Source: Wigglesworthia glossinidia
GTDB taxonomy: Bacteria; Pseudomonadota; Gammaproteobacteria; Enterobacterales; Enterobacteriaceae
Reading direction: 5' to 3'
DNA: 64,000 nt
Assembly (NCBI GenBank): GCA_030827005.1
Contig: JAVBJL010000008.1
Span: 23,926-87,925, forward strand
Numbering within the stretch: position 1 is the stretch's first letter; the number at the start of each line of letters is the position of its first letter. Under the pieces are notes generated by a model. It did not search any database and had not been told where the DNA came from. It was given only the letters and a program-made list of their open reading frames with translations. A program made the position numbers and the translations under genes. Below are positions 11,937 to 23,430 of the stretch, piece after piece.

Positions 11937-12635
11937 ATGCTTAATCAACCTTGTATAAAATTTTCTGTTGAAAATTTTTCATCTTTAGTTTTGTATTTAT
12001 ATAGTTTAAAGATAAAAATAATTAAAGAAATGATAAATAAAAAAAAAAAACAATTTCCTAAATTTTTTAAAAATGCACCGTGTGTTATTGACATTTCTAA
12101 TTTAACTGATAGCGACTATGTATACTGGCAAGAAACTTATCATAGTATCTTAAATATGGGACTGCATATTGTTGGTGTTAGCGGACATACTAATAAAAAA
12201 TGGAAATTAATATTAATTAAAAATAATATACCAATTGTAAATCAAGCAAATTCAATGAATAAAATTATTAAACCAAAAAAAAAATTTAATCAAATTTACA
12301 ATAATTTTGTTATTGATAAACCAGTACGTTCCGGACAAGTTATATATGCACAAAACAAAAATTTAATTATTATAAGCACAGTAAATTCTGGTGCAGAAAT
12401 TATTGCAGACGGTAATATTTATGTATATGGCTCTTTACGAGGAAAAGCTTCTGCTGGAGCTTCATCAAAAAACAATCAAAAATATCAAATTTTTTGTACG
12501 CAATTATTAGCAGAATTTATATCAATTTCAGGAAAATATTGGGTTAATGAAACTATTCCAAAATTATATTTAGGAAAACCTGCAAGATTTTTTTTAAAAA
12601 AAAATATATTAACTATTCAAAAATTCAGTTTATAA
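11937..12635 (+). CDS. minC: Septum site-determining protein MinC
   Basis: DKPVRSGQVIYAQNKNLIIISTVNSGAEIIADGNIYVYGSLRGKASAGASSKNNQKYQIFC; followed by minD and minE. Confidence 0.93.
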   Translation: MLNQPCIKFSVENFSSLVLYLYSLKIKIIKEMINKKKKQFPKFFKNAPCVIDISNLTDSDYVYWQETYHSILNMGLHIVGVSGHTNKKWKLILIKNNIPIVNQANSMNKIIKPKKKFNQIYNNFVIDKPVRSGQVIYAQNKNLIIISTVNSGAEIIADGNIYVYGSLRGKASAGASSKNNQKYQIFCTQLLAEFISISGKYWVNETIPKLYLGKPARFFLKKNILTIQKFSL

Positions 12636-12645
12636 AGGAATAATT

Positions 12646-13479
12646 ATGACAAAAATTTTAGCAATTACTTCAGGAAAAGGAGGGGTGGGAAAAACTACAT
12701 CTAGCGCTTCAATAGCTACAGGTTTGGCTATTTTAAAAAAAAAAACTGTAGTAATCGATTTTGATATTGGATTAAGAAATCTTGATTTAATTATGGGATG
12801 CGAAAGAAGAGTAGTATATGATTTAGTGAATGTTATTCAGGGAGAAGCGTCATTAAATCAAGCTTTAATTAAAGATAAATATACTGATAAATTATATATT
12901 TTACCAGCATCGCAAACAAAAGACAAAAACATATTAACATGCGAATCTGTTGATATGATGTTAAAAAATTTGCAAGATATGGAATTTGATTTTATTATAT
13001 GTGACTCCCCGGCAGGTATTGAAAAAGGGGCTCTTATTTCTTTTTATTTTGCAGACGAAGCAATTATCATTACAAATCCTGAAGTATCATCCGTACGTGA
13101 TTCAGATAGAATTTTAGGCATATTATCATCAAAATCATATCGTGCTGAAAATGATCTTGAACCTATAAAAGAGCATTTATTATTAACACGATATAATATA
13201 AAACGTGTAATTACGGGGGATATGTTAAGTGCAGAAGATGTAATTGATATTTTACGTATCCCATTACTTGGGATCATACCTGAAGATCCAAATATTTTAA
13301 AAGCTTCAAATCAAGGAAAACCAATTATTTTAAATCAAAAATCACATGCAGGACAAGCATATAAAAAAGTGTCGCATCGTTTATTAGGAGAGAAATGCGC
13401 ATTTAATATATTAAAAAAAGAAAAAAAAGTAGGAATAATTAAACGATTATTTTATGGAATTAAACATGGTATTACTTAA
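12646..13479 (+). CDS. minD: Septum site-determining ATPase MinD
   Basis: SGKGGVGKTTSSASIATGLA, FDIGLRNLDLIMGCERRVVYDLVNV; C-terminal amphipathic tail. Confidence 0.97.
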   Translation: MTKILAITSGKGGVGKTTSSASIATGLAILKKKTVVIDFDIGLRNLDLIMGCERRVVYDLVNVIQGEASLNQALIKDKYTDKLYILPASQTKDKNILTCESVDMMLKNLQDMEFDFIICDSPAGIEKGALISFYFADEAIIITNPEVSSVRDSDRILGILSSKSYRAENDLEPIKEHLLLTRYNIKRVITGDMLSAEDVIDILRIPLLGIIPEDPNILKASNQGKPIILNQKSHAGQAYKKVSHRLLGEKCAFNILKKEKKVGIIKRLFYGIKHGIT

Positions 13480-13738
13480 ATTTTTTATATCTCGTAAAAA
13501 AATGACTGCTCATGTGGCTAAAAAACGTTTGCAGATTCTTGTAGAAGAAGAAAGAAGAAATAAAATACAGCCAATTCATGCACAATTACAAAAAGATCTT
13601 AAAAAAATTATTGGAAGATACTTTAATATAGATCCTAAAATACTATCAGTAAGATTAAAATACAAAAAGAAAAAAGACATACAAATATTTGAGTTAAATG
13701 TTATATTGCCAACAACAAATGGAAACGAGATAATATGA
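13466..13738 (+). CDS. minE: Cell division topological specificity factor MinE
   Basis: MVLLKFFISRKKMTAHVAKKRLQILV; start at 13466 rather than the longer ORF start 13454; overlaps minD by 14 nt. Confidence 0.92.
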   Translation: MVLLKFFISRKKMTAHVAKKRLQILVEEERRNKIQPIHAQLQKDLKKIIGRYFNIDPKILSVRLKYKKKKDIQIFELNVILPTTNGNEII

Positions 13739-13739
13739 T

Positions 13740-14405
13740 TTATTCTATATATACATTATTAAAATCATAGAAATTATTTTTATTTGAAATTTTTTTATTT
13801 AAAAAATAATTTTTAGCTAAAATAACGATATCTTTGGGATAAATAAATATATGTTTAATATAAACAAGATCCGTATTTTTTTTTTTAAAGATTATTAGTT
13901 CTTGATACTTGTCCCAACTATCTCCTGCTATTATTTGAATATTAGATATATCTCGTATTAATAATAGCATTTTTTTTGGAGTACAAATATGTTCTTTTAA
14001 CATTTTTGTTATATTATTATATTTATAATAAACAGCCCAATGAATTAAATTTTTTTTGAAATTAACCGCAATTAAAATTTTTATGCAATCAGTATATCTA
14101 AAAATTCTTTTAGATAATATATGCAAATAAGATATTCCTAGAATTGGTAATTTTTTAGTTAGAGATAGCCCTTGCATAATCGAAATGCTGATACGTAATC
14201 CTAATAAACTTCCTGGTCCTTTATTAAAAATAAGATAATCAATATTTGAAAATGATAAACATAAATTATGTAAAATATTATCTATTATATAAAAGATATA
14301 TTTTGTATGTTTTTTTTGTATAAATAATTCGGATAAAATTTTAGTATCTTTCATACAAGTTACCGAACAAATTTTACTTACACAGTCTATTGCAAGAAGA
14401 TTCAT
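13740..14405 (-). CDS. tsaB: tRNA threonylcarbamoyladenosine biosynthesis protein TsaB
   Basis: LLAIDCVSKICSV, FNKGPGSLLGLRISISIMQGLS; TsaB/YeaZ family. Confidence 0.85.
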   Translation of the reverse strand: MNLLAIDCVSKICSVTCMKDTKILSELFIQKKHTKYIFYIIDNILHNLCLSFSNIDYLIFNKGPGSLLGLRISISIMQGLSLTKKLPILGISYLHILSKRIFRYTDCIKILIAVNFKKNLIHWAVYYKYNNITKMLKEHICTPKKMLLLIRDISNIQIIAGDSWDKYQELIIFKKKNTDLVYIKHIFIYPKDIVILAKNYFLNKKISNKNNFYDFNNVYIE

Positions 14406-14418
14406 AAAATTTTTTTAT

Positions 14419-15225
14419 TTAAATATTCAGTTGAATCCAAATTGGCACATGATCTGAAAATTTTTTCATTAATCGAAGATGATAGAGTATTCCAGAAGAT
14501 TGCACATATTTTAGTAAGCTAGATGTAACTAAAAATAAATCAATTCTTAATCCAATATTGTTTTCGTATCCACACGATCTATAATCAAACCAAGAATAAA
14601 AATTATTTCTTTTAGGATTTAAATAACGAAATGCATCTATAAATCCTAATTTAAACAGATTTTTTATAAAATATCTTTCTTCTGGTAAAAAAGAACATTT
14701 TTTTAAAATTATCCATTTTTTTATTATATCCTGACTGAATCCAATATCTAGATCAGTTGGACTGATATTCATATCTCCCATGATTAAAATATTGTCATAT
14801 TTTAAACGATAGTCTTTTAGTAATAAATATAATTTGTAATAAAAAAGTTTTTTTTCTTGAAATTTAATTGTATTATATACAGATTCTCCATTTGGAGCAT
14901 ATATATTAATTATAAGAAGTTTCTTAATTTTTTTTGTTTTTAATTCAACAGTAATCATGCGACGTTGCCTATTATCATATTCATGCAATCCTCGGAAAAT
15001 TTTTTGAATTTTAATTCTAGATAATAAAGCAACCCCATTATATTGCTTTTGTCCATAAATATAAGAACTATATCCATATTTTAAAAAAGTTTCAATTGGA
15101 AAGCATTCTTTTTTTGTTTTAATTTCTTGTAAACCAATTATTTCAGGATGTAAAGATTGAATAATAAATAATACTTGACTTTGATGCGCTCTTATCCCGT
15201 TAATATTAAAAGATATAAATTGCAT
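14419..15225 (-). CDS. xthA: Exodeoxyribonuclease III
   Basis: MQFISFNINGIRAHQSQV, IGLQEIKTK, NIYAPNGE, MGDMNISPTDLDIG, SDHVPIWIQL. Confidence 0.93.
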   Translation of the reverse strand: MQFISFNINGIRAHQSQVLFIIQSLHPEIIGLQEIKTKKECFPIETFLKYGYSSYIYGQKQYNGVALLSRIKIQKIFRGLHEYDNRQRRMITVELKTKKIKKLLIINIYAPNGESVYNTIKFQEKKLFYYKLYLLLKDYRLKYDNILIMGDMNISPTDLDIGFSQDIIKKWIILKKCSFLPEERYFIKNLFKLGFIDAFRYLNPKRNNFYSWFDYRSCGYENNIGLRIDLFLVTSSLLKYVQSSGILYHLRLMKKFSDHVPIWIQLNI

Positions 15226-15331
15226 ATATATATTGACCGTTTAAAATTAATTTTTATTAATGTTTTCGAATTTTTATAAACTAAATATTTACAAATTAAT
15301 ACGACGTTTATTATTAATAGTATATTAAATT

Positions 15332-16201
15332 TCAAAAAATTATTGTACGATTTTGAAATACAAGAACACGATTAGAAAATATTAAAGATAATGCACGATT
15401 AAGAACATATTGTTCGACATCATGTCCAACGCGTACTATATCATTCACGGTATAAGTATGATCAATATGTGCAATATCTTGAAAAATTATTGGACCTGAA
15501 TCTAAATAGTTATTAACATAATGGGCAGTAGCCCCAATTATTTTGACTCCTCTTTTATAAGCTCTGAAATAAGGCCTTGCTCCTATAAAAGATGGTAAAA
15601 TCGAATGATGTATATTGATAATTTTATTATTATAATTTTTTATAAAATTCGATGTTAATATACGCATATATTTTGCTAATATAATATAATCTGGTTTAAA
15701 TTTATTAATTAATTTCAACACCTTACTATTATGCTCTTCATCACTTAATGTATCATGATTAATATAGTGAAAAGGAATATTAAATAATTCAACTAATGGT
15801 TTTAAAATTTTATGATTGCTGATTATTGCTAATATTTCAGCGTTTAAATGACCAAATTTATTTTTAATTAATAAATTTCCAATACAATGCGGTTCTTTTG
15901 TAACTAATAATATAATTTTTGGTTTTTTTATACTTTGAAAGTTTAATTTTATATTCGATGATAATAAATCGCGAAATAAATACAAAACAGAACATTCTTG
16001 AAAACATCCTTGAATTTCCAATCGTATAAAAAATATATTAGTATCTACATCTAAATAAGTAGAAATTGCTAAAATTTCTAAAAATTTACTAAAGCATATT
16101 GTCATAATTTGATTAATTATGCCTTTTTTATGTATGCAACTGATAAATAAAACTTTTTTTTTAAAATGTTTTCTTTTTTTATTTTTATTAATTATAGACA
16201 T
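15332..16201 (-). CDS. purU: Formyltetrahydrofolate deformylase
   Basis: 289 aa; ILLVTKEPHCIGNLL, LAKYMRILTSNF, NIHHSILPSFIGARPYFRAYKRGVKIIGATAHYVNNYLDSGPII. Confidence 0.95.
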   Translation of the reverse strand: MSIINKNKKRKHFKKKVLFISCIHKKGIINQIMTICFSKFLEILAISTYLDVDTNIFFIRLEIQGCFQECSVLYLFRDLLSSNIKLNFQSIKKPKIILLVTKEPHCIGNLLIKNKFGHLNAEILAIISNHKILKPLVELFNIPFHYINHDTLSDEEHNSKVLKLINKFKPDYIILAKYMRILTSNFIKNYNNKIINIHHSILPSFIGARPYFRAYKRGVKIIGATAHYVNNYLDSGPIIFQDIAHIDHTYTVNDIVRVGHDVEQYVLNRALSLIFSNRVLVFQNRTIIF

Positions 16202-16564
16202 AAATAATCGTATACAATATTTTTTTAGCTAAATAAAATTGGTATATTTTATTTTAAATGTAATATATAAGGAAAATAAAGATTGAAACATAATTTAGTT
16301 TTTTAATTTATATATATGATATTAATCATATTAAATTTATAATAAATATTTAATTATTAGATGTATTTTTATAACAATAAAAAATTTACATGCTATATTT
16401 TATATTAAAAAATTAGTAAATTTTTTCTAAATAAAAATATTTTTAAATTTATTAAAATTAGTTTATGTATTTTAAAAATTAAAATTTCCTAAAATAAAAA
16501 ATTAATTTTAACGCATATAAATTTTTATTTTAAATGATAATTAAGAATCGTTGAATTTTAGATA

Positions 16565-17464
16565 ATGATAACAGAAAAAATAAATACCGCTATTATTCCA
16601 GCAGCTGGATTAGGTACTCGCATGTTGCCTATTACTGCAACAATTCCAAAAGAAATGTTGCCAATAATAGATGTTCCATTAATTCAATATTCTATTAACG
16701 AATGTATTGCATGTGGATTGTATAATATTATATTAATAACAAAATCTTTTAAATATTTAATTGAACATTATCTCGATTGCAATATCAATATATACAGCAT
16801 ATTAGAAAAAAATATACAATCTCATTTAGTTTCTAAAATAAAGTTAATTTGTCCATCATACGTGACAATTACATATATTCATCAAAAAAATGTTAAAGGA
16901 TTAGGAAATGCCATATTATCTGCATCTCCTATTATGAATAATAAACCATTTGCTGTTTTATTGCCAGATATCATTATCAATGAGAACACTAACAATTTAA
17001 AAAAAGATAATCTATCTGCAATGATTAAACGTTTTGAATATACCGGAACCAGTCAAGTATTAGTTAAAAAAATACATAATATCCAAAATTATGGAGCAGT
17101 ATATTGCGAAAAAAAAAGAATTTGTTCCAATGAGCACGTAAAAATTATGAAAGTGATTGAAAAACCAAATATAAATGAACAAACTTCTAATTTATCTATT
17201 GTAGGAAGATATGTATTTTCTAAAAATATTTGGAAAAATTTAAAAAAAATAAAACCAGGTAAGAATGACGAATTTCAATTGACAGATGCTATTGATTTAT
17301 TAATACAAGATGAAATCGTAGAGGCTCTTCTTATAAAAGGATTAAGTTATGATTGTGGTAATAAATTAGGATATATGCAAGCATTTGTGCAATATGGTTT
17401 ATATGATAAAAATTTTGGTAAAGTTTTTAAAAATTGGATACGGTCTATAATATCTAATAATTAA
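16565..17464 (+). CDS. galU: UTP--glucose-1-phosphate uridylyltransferase
   Basis: IIPAAGLGTRMLPITATIPKEMLPIIDVPLIQY; DEFQLTDAIDLL. Confidence 0.96.
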   Translation: MITEKINTAIIPAAGLGTRMLPITATIPKEMLPIIDVPLIQYSINECIACGLYNIILITKSFKYLIEHYLDCNINIYSILEKNIQSHLVSKIKLICPSYVTITYIHQKNVKGLGNAILSASPIMNNKPFAVLLPDIIINENTNNLKKDNLSAMIKRFEYTGTSQVLVKKIHNIQNYGAVYCEKKRICSNEHVKIMKVIEKPNINEQTSNLSIVGRYVFSKNIWKNLKKIKPGKNDEFQLTDAIDLLIQDEIVEALLIKGLSYDCGNKLGYMQAFVQYGLYDKNFGKVFKNWIRSIISNN

Positions 17465-17502
17465 TATAAAATCATAAATTTTTAATCGCAGGAAATTATA
17501 AA

Positions 17503-18846
17503 ATGAAAGTAACAGTTTTTGGTGCTGGATATGTCGGATTAGTGCAATCTGCAGTTTTAGCAGAAGCTGGATATCATGTGGTATGTGTAGAAAATGATTT
17601 AAACAAAGTTTTAAAATTAAAAAAAGGTATTATTCATTTATATGAACCCGGATTAATGCAATTAGTGAAAAAAAATTTAAAAAAAAACAGGTTAAAATTT
17701 ACTACAAATTTAAAATATGGGATTAAACATGGTTTAATACAATTTATTGCTGTTGGAACACCTATAAAAAATCACCAAATTGATACATCTGCAGTTTATA
17801 ATATAGTAGCTAAAATAGCAAAATATATGGAAAATGATAAAATCATTTTAGAAAAATCTACTGTTCCAATAGGAACGTCAGAAAAAATTTTCTGTTTAAT
17901 GCAAAAAATATTAAAATATAGAAATAACAATTTAACATTTGATATAGTTTTTAATCCAGAATTTTTAAAAGAAGGCACAGCAGTATCAGATTGTATGTAT
18001 CCAGAAAGAGTAATTTTTGGTATAAATAATATAAAATCTGTAAGTATTTTGAAAAAATTATATAAGCCATTTTGTCATAAAAAAAATTCTATTATTTTTA
18101 TGGATTTTCGAAGTGCGGAATTAACAAAATATGCTGCCAATTGTATGTTAGCTACAAAAATCAGTTTTATGAATGAAATAGCTAATTTATCAGAAATTTT
18201 TGGAGCAGATATCGAAAATATTCGAAAAGGAATTGGGTCGGACTCACGTATTGGTAAGAAATATATACATGCAGGATGTGGTTATGGGGGTTCATGTTTT
18301 CCGAAAGATATTAAAGAATTAATTTTTAAATCAAAATCACTTGGATACAACCCTAAATTACTAAATGCAGTAGAAGAAATTAATATGATACAAAAAAATA
18401 AATTATTTAAATTAATTCAATATCATTTTGGTCCTAATTTATATAAAAAAATTTTTGCGTTATGGGGGTTATCTTTTAAGCCAAATACTGACGATATTAG
18501 AGAAGCTTCAAGTTGTACATTAATGGAATCTTTATGGAGCTATGGCGCTATAATACAAGCATTTGATCCGAAAGCAATGAAGGCAATTAATGCAATATAT
18601 GGAAAACGTAATAATTTAAAATTAATGAAAAATAAAGAATCTACTTTAGAACGCGCAGATGCTTTAATTATTTGTACAGAATGGAAAAATTTTTATTTTC
18701 CAGATTTTAAAATAATTAAATCAAAATTAAAAAACCCAATTATTTTTGATGGTCGAAATTTATATAATCCAAAATATTTAAAACATCACGGATTTATATA
18801 TTATGGTATTGGTAGAGGGGAATCATGTGTAAAATTAAAAAATTGA
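17503..18846 (+). CDS. ugd: UDP-glucose 6-dehydrogenase (long form)
   Basis: MKVTVFGAGYVGLVQSAVLAEAGYHVVCV; NPEFLKEGTAV; GCGYGGSCFPKDIKEL; 447 aa. Confidence 0.95.
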   Translation: MKVTVFGAGYVGLVQSAVLAEAGYHVVCVENDLNKVLKLKKGIIHLYEPGLMQLVKKNLKKNRLKFTTNLKYGIKHGLIQFIAVGTPIKNHQIDTSAVYNIVAKIAKYMENDKIILEKSTVPIGTSEKIFCLMQKILKYRNNNLTFDIVFNPEFLKEGTAVSDCMYPERVIFGINNIKSVSILKKLYKPFCHKKNSIIFMDFRSAELTKYAANCMLATKISFMNEIANLSEIFGADIENIRKGIGSDSRIGKKYIHAGCGYGGSCFPKDIKELIFKSKSLGYNPKLLNAVEEINMIQKNKLFKLIQYHFGPNLYKKIFALWGLSFKPNTDDIREASSCTLMESLWSYGAIIQAFDPKAMKAINAIYGKRNNLKLMKNKESTLERADALIICTEWKNFYFPDFKIIKSKLKNPIIFDGRNLYNPKYLKHHGFIYYGIGRGESCVKLKN

Positions 18847-19126
18847 AAATTAATTTTAACAAAATTTTAAATATAAAATTATTTATATTTTAAATAAATG
18901 AATTGAAATTTTTAATTTAAAAAATAAATACTAAAATTATATCTTATATAAAAATATAATTTAATTTTATATATATAAGAAAATATAAAACATAATTTCT
19001 AAAAATCAATAAAACTTGTTTTTTTATTTTTTAAGACAAAATTTTTTTTTAAAAATTAATTTTAATAATTGAATGAAAATAATTAATAAATAATTATTTT
19101 ATTTAACATATATAAGATCAAAAATA

Positions 19127-19534
19127 TTATAATAAAAAGTCTTCCAGTCTTTTCCCCTCTTGATCAATAGCTTTTTTTATTATCGTTGGTGTACGTCCCT
19201 GTCCAGTCCAAGTTTTAATTTCTCCATTTTCATCAATATATTGATATTTCGCTGGACGAATTGCACGCTTAGTTTTTATTGGAATTTTCACTGTACAATG
19301 AGATTGCAGCAGTTCATTGGGGTCGATACCGTCTGCTATTAACATTTCACGATATTGCTTTAATTTTCGAGTACGTTCTTTAATCTCTGCTTGAGCTCGG
19401 TTATTTTCTTCTCTACGTTCATTAACAACTGCTTCTAGTTTTTCTAACATTTCTTCTAGTGTTTCTAAAGTACAGTCTCTAGCTTGTGCCCTTAAAGTTC
19501 GTATATTATTAAGAATTTTTAATGCTTCATTCAT
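19127..19534 (-). CDS. hns: Nucleoid-associated protein H-NS
   Basis: 135 aa; [34 protein letters not shown]...; C-terminal [31 protein letters not shown]-binding motif (TWTGQGRTP). Confidence 0.97.
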   Translation of the reverse strand: MNEALKILNNIRTLRAQARDCTLETLEEMLEKLEAVVNERREENNRAQAEIKERTRKLKQYREMLIADGIDPNELLQSHCTVKIPIKTKRAIRPAKYQYIDENGEIKTWTGQGRTPTIIKKAIDQEGKRLEDFLL

Positions 19535-20003
19535 TTATATTGCTCTCAAGTGTAATAGAATTAGCATTTTTTGTAATAAAATGCTAATTTATTTTATTTA
19601 ATATCGATATTATTATTAATTAAAATTTTTTTATATTAAATTTGTATAAATTGAAAAAAATTTTAATTTTAAACTACATAAAATTACAAAAATTTTTATT
19701 AAAATAGAATATTAAATAAGTTTATTTTTTAATAAAAACTTTATTTTTATTACAATTTAAAAAATAAAAAATTTTTATTTTAATATATTTTTCATGTATT
19801 AAATTTGGAAAATTTTTATATAATTTGAACATTTTATAATTTTATTAAAAATAATGTTTTATTTAGAGTATTAAAAAATAATTTTAATATATATTGATAA
19901 ATTTATTTATAAATCAATATATAAAATTTTTTAGAAAAAATTGTTTAATTAGTTTAGCATAGTTCTTTTGTTATAGAAAACAAATATATTTTAATTAGTT
20001 TCA

Positions 20004-21485
20004 TTATAATAATGGACTAAAAAAATAAAAAAAACGTTCAATTGCACGCTGCCAGTACGGTCTTTTTATCCATTCATTTAAGTTTAATATTGTAGAAAAA
20101 GATATATAATTCATATGTATTTTTTTTAATTTTTTTCCAAAACTACGGTTATCTACTATTAAAGTAACTTCAAAATTTAACCACAAACTTCGCATATCTA
20201 AGTTTGCTGTACCTACTAGGCTTAATTGATTATCTACTAAAATACTTTTAGTATGTAATAAACCAGTTTCAAATTGATAAATTATTACTCCTGAGTGCAG
20301 TAGCTCTGAAAAAAATGCTCGACTAGCCCATCTGACTAGAATAGAATCATTAAGTTTTGGAATAATAATGCATACTAATACTCCTCTTTGTGCTGCTGTA
20401 CAGATAGCACGCAATAAATCGTCGCTAGGAACTAAATACGGAGTGGTAATTACTATTTTTTTTCTGGCAGAATAAATAGCGGTTAACAATATTTGTTGCA
20501 TGAAACCTTCTGAATATCCTGGACCTGATGGAATAATATGTGTTTTATAATTATATTTTGATTTATTAATTGTATTAATTCGATCGGGTACAAAAAAAAT
20601 TTTTTCTCCAGTTTCTATCTCCCAATCGCACGAAAATATAATTCTCATTGTAGATACGACAGGGCCTTCTATACGGATCATAATATCAATCCATTGTCCA
20701 ACTCCACTATTTTTTTTAAAATACTTAGGATCAATCATATTCATGCTACCAGTGTATCCGATACGATTATCGATCAAAATCATTTTTCGATGTTGTCTTA
20801 CATCCATACGTCTAAAAAACATTCTTAGAATATTTACATGTAAAGCTTCTACTATTTTTATACCTGCTCCACGCATCATTTTAACGTGTATACTACGAAA
20901 AAAATTATTACTTCCAGCTGAATCTAAAATTAATCTACATTGAATACCTCTGTGGGCTGCCTTTATTAAAACTTCCGCAACTTGATTGGCCCATCCTCCT
21001 GGATACCAAATATAAAATACCATTTCTATATTTTTTCTAGCTAAATTTATATCCTTAATAACTGTACGCATCATATCGTCAGGATGAGTTAAAATATTAA
21101 TTTTATTGCCTTTTACTCCATCTATTCCTTGACGATGTTTACATAATTGAAATAATGCATGAGCAACTCTGCTATTGTTTTTAGTAAAAATTTCTTTATA
21201 ATTTTTTAAATTTTTTATTTTTTTTAGCGCAGAAATCCAAAGGATTTTATTTTTTTTAATTCTTTTTTTTTCTACATTTAATTCTCCAAATAATAAGTAA
21301 ATTATTGTTCCAAAAAGGGGTACGATATAAATAATTAATAACCACGCCATAGATGCAGATACGGTGCGACGTTTTTTTAAAACTTTTAAAGTAACTTCTA
21401 TAATTAACCACCAGTATCCTAATAATAATATCCAATTAATTATTATTAATAATATATTAATAACTGAATAAAAATTTATGAACAT
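20004..21485 (-). CDS. clsA: Cardiolipin synthase A
   Basis: 493 aa; two HKD motifs ([17 protein letters not shown]..., [21 protein letters not shown]); N-terminal TM pair. Confidence 0.94.
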   Translation of the reverse strand: MFINFYSVINILLIIINWILLLGYWWLIIEVTLKVLKKRRTVSASMAWLLIIYIVPLFGTIIYLLFGELNVEKKRIKKNKILWISALKKIKNLKNYKEIFTKNNSRVAHALFQLCKHRQGIDGVKGNKINILTHPDDMMRTVIKDINLARKNIEMVFYIWYPGGWANQVAEVLIKAAHRGIQCRLILDSAGSNNFFRSIHVKMMRGAGIKIVEALHVNILRMFFRRMDVRQHRKMILIDNRIGYTGSMNMIDPKYFKKNSGVGQWIDIMIRIEGPVVSTMRIIFSCDWEIETGEKIFFVPDRINTINKSKYNYKTHIIPSGPGYSEGFMQQILLTAIYSARKKIVITTPYLVPSDDLLRAICTAAQRGVLVCIIIPKLNDSILVRWASRAFFSELLHSGVIIYQFETGLLHTKSILVDNQLSLVGTANLDMRSLWLNFEVTLIVDNRSFGKKLKKIHMNYISFSTILNLNEWIKRPYWQRAIERFFYFFSPLL

Positions 21486-21759
21486 AAAAACATGCTTGAT
21501 TGTTAAATTTTAATAATTTTTAAAAATTATTATTTGTTAAATTTTTAATATAACATTTCTGACATTATTTTAATTTTTTAATAAAAATTATTTTATTACT
21601 AAATTAATAATTTATTATAGATTGTATTTTTTATCGCAAATAATCTCATTTAAACAGAAAATACCAATTTTGTAATAATTTATAAAAATTATTTTAATAT
21701 ACATATAATGTATTTATTTAATTTTAGTTAAATATTTATATTTATTTGTAACATATACT

Positions 21760-22530
21760 TTATAAAATTTGAATTTTTTGATTTATGGATAATATAAATA
21801 AACGATATATATATATTATTATATAGCTAGTAATAATATTATTTATTAAATAAAAAAATATTTTTATAGATATGAGAGAAGAATAAATAAATATTTGAGA
21901 AACTGTTATTAATATTATTAATTTTAGAATTAACCATAATATTATGATTGGTGTAATAGAGCGAATATTCGAAAATGCATAATGCATACTTGTTCGCATA
22001 GCATGAATAATACCAATATTTTTATTAGAAATTAAAATCGGAGAAAAGCTAAAAATAACTAATAAAAAAATTCCCGGTATAATCATGAAAGCTATGCCAC
22101 ATTGTACTAAAAAAGAAACTAAAAGAATTAATGTAAGAAATTTTGGAAAAAACGATAATGCATTTAAGATTAATTGATAAAAAGTATAATTTTTTTTATT
22201 ACAAATATTATAAATCATTAAAATAATATTGCTGAACAAAAAAGCATTTCCAATTAAACCAGATAAATGACTAGATAAAGATAATTTAAAAAGTATATAC
22301 TTTTGATCATTAGATAAATTTTTAAATAAATACTGCATATTATTAATAGATTCATTAACATTAGAAACTATATGAGAAAGAGAAGAGATTTCATCTAATG
22401 TGGGAAAAAAAATATAGCTAACTAAACCGCTAATTATAGCGGATATTATAGAAAAAAGTGTTATATTTAAAATTTGATTAATAAAAAAGTTCCAAGAATC
22501 AAATAGCAAATTTTTTATAAAGATAGGCAC
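21760..22530 (-). CDS. yciC: YciC family (UPF0259) membrane protein
   Basis: 256 aa, multi-TM, GIAFMIIPGIFLLVIFSFSPIL; position between cls and yciK. Confidence 0.75.
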   Translation of the reverse strand: MPIFIKNLLFDSWNFFINQILNITLFSIISAIISGLVSYIFFPTLDEISSLSHIVSNVNESINNMQYLFKNLSNDQKYILFKLSLSSHLSGLIGNAFLFSNIILMIYNICNKKNYTFYQLILNALSFFPKFLTLILLVSFLVQCGIAFMIIPGIFLLVIFSFSPILISNKNIGIIHAMRTSMHYAFSNIRSITPIIILWLILKLIILITVSQIFIYSSLISIKIFFYLINNIITSYIIIYIYRLFILSINQKIQIL

Positions 22531-22671
22531 AATTTTTCTCCCTTCATTTTAAATCAAACATTTGTTTATTTAATATATTTTAAATAAAAACACAGAGTGT
22601 TATTGGGAATAATTATTGTTTACTTTTAAAGTTTTATCAAAAAAAATATTTTATTAAAGTATATCTAAATA

Positions 22672-23430
22672 CTATATTTTTTTAATTTTATTAGCATCAA
22701 ATCGTATTCCAGTTTTTTTATAGCTCATATCTGACATTAAATAAAGATACAAATACATAATATCTTTGGCAAGAGTACGGTTATTTTCTTTTGGAAAAGC
22801 AATTTTTCGCATTTTTGTATTTATAGATCCGGGATTGATAGAATTTACGCGAAGTTTAAATTTTGAATATTCAGAAGATAATACTTTCATTAATCCATCT
22901 ATAGCAAATTTTGAAACGGCATATGCGCCCCAATGAGCTCTTCCTTTTGGGGTAATACCGGACGTAGTAAAAATAATTGATGGATGTTTTGCTTTTAAAA
23001 GTAATGGTAAAAATGTTTGAGTAATCATGAAAGTACCATTCAAATTCACATTAATTACTTTTTTCCAATATTTTGGATTTTGTTGAATAATCGGTGCTAT
23101 CTTTCCTAAAATGCCAGCATTATTTAACAAACCATGAAGACATGGAATTTTATTTTGAATTTGATTAAAAATTAATCTATATTGATTTTGATTAAACGAT
23201 TCTAAATTGATCACAAGAATGTAAATAATGGCACGTGTATTATATTTTTGCATCTCTTGTTTCACTTTTACTAATTTATTTTTAGATTTTCCTAATAAAA
23301 TAACATTTGCTCCATATTTTGTATATGTTATAGCGGCTTCTTTTCCAATACCATCACTAGCTCCGGTGATTAAAATATATTTATTTAACAAAAAATTTTT
23401 AGTAAAAATAAATGTTTTATGATTTGGCAT
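22672..23430 (-). CDS. yciK: SDR family oxidoreductase YciK
   Basis: ILITGASDGIGKEAA, LLNNAGILG, YAVSKFAIDGLMKVL; YLYLMSDMSYKKTGIRFDA. Confidence 0.9.
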   Translation of the reverse strand: MPNHKTFIFTKNFLLNKYILITGASDGIGKEAAITYTKYGANVILLGKSKNKLVKVKQEMQKYNTRAIIYILVINLESFNQNQYRLIFNQIQNKIPCLHGLLNNAGILGKIAPIIQQNPKYWKKVINVNLNGTFMITQTFLPLLLKAKHPSIIFTTSGITPKGRAHWGAYAVSKFAIDGLMKVLSSEYSKFKLRVNSINPGSINTKMRKIAFPKENNRTLAKDIMYLYLYLMSDMSYKKTGIRFDANKIKKI

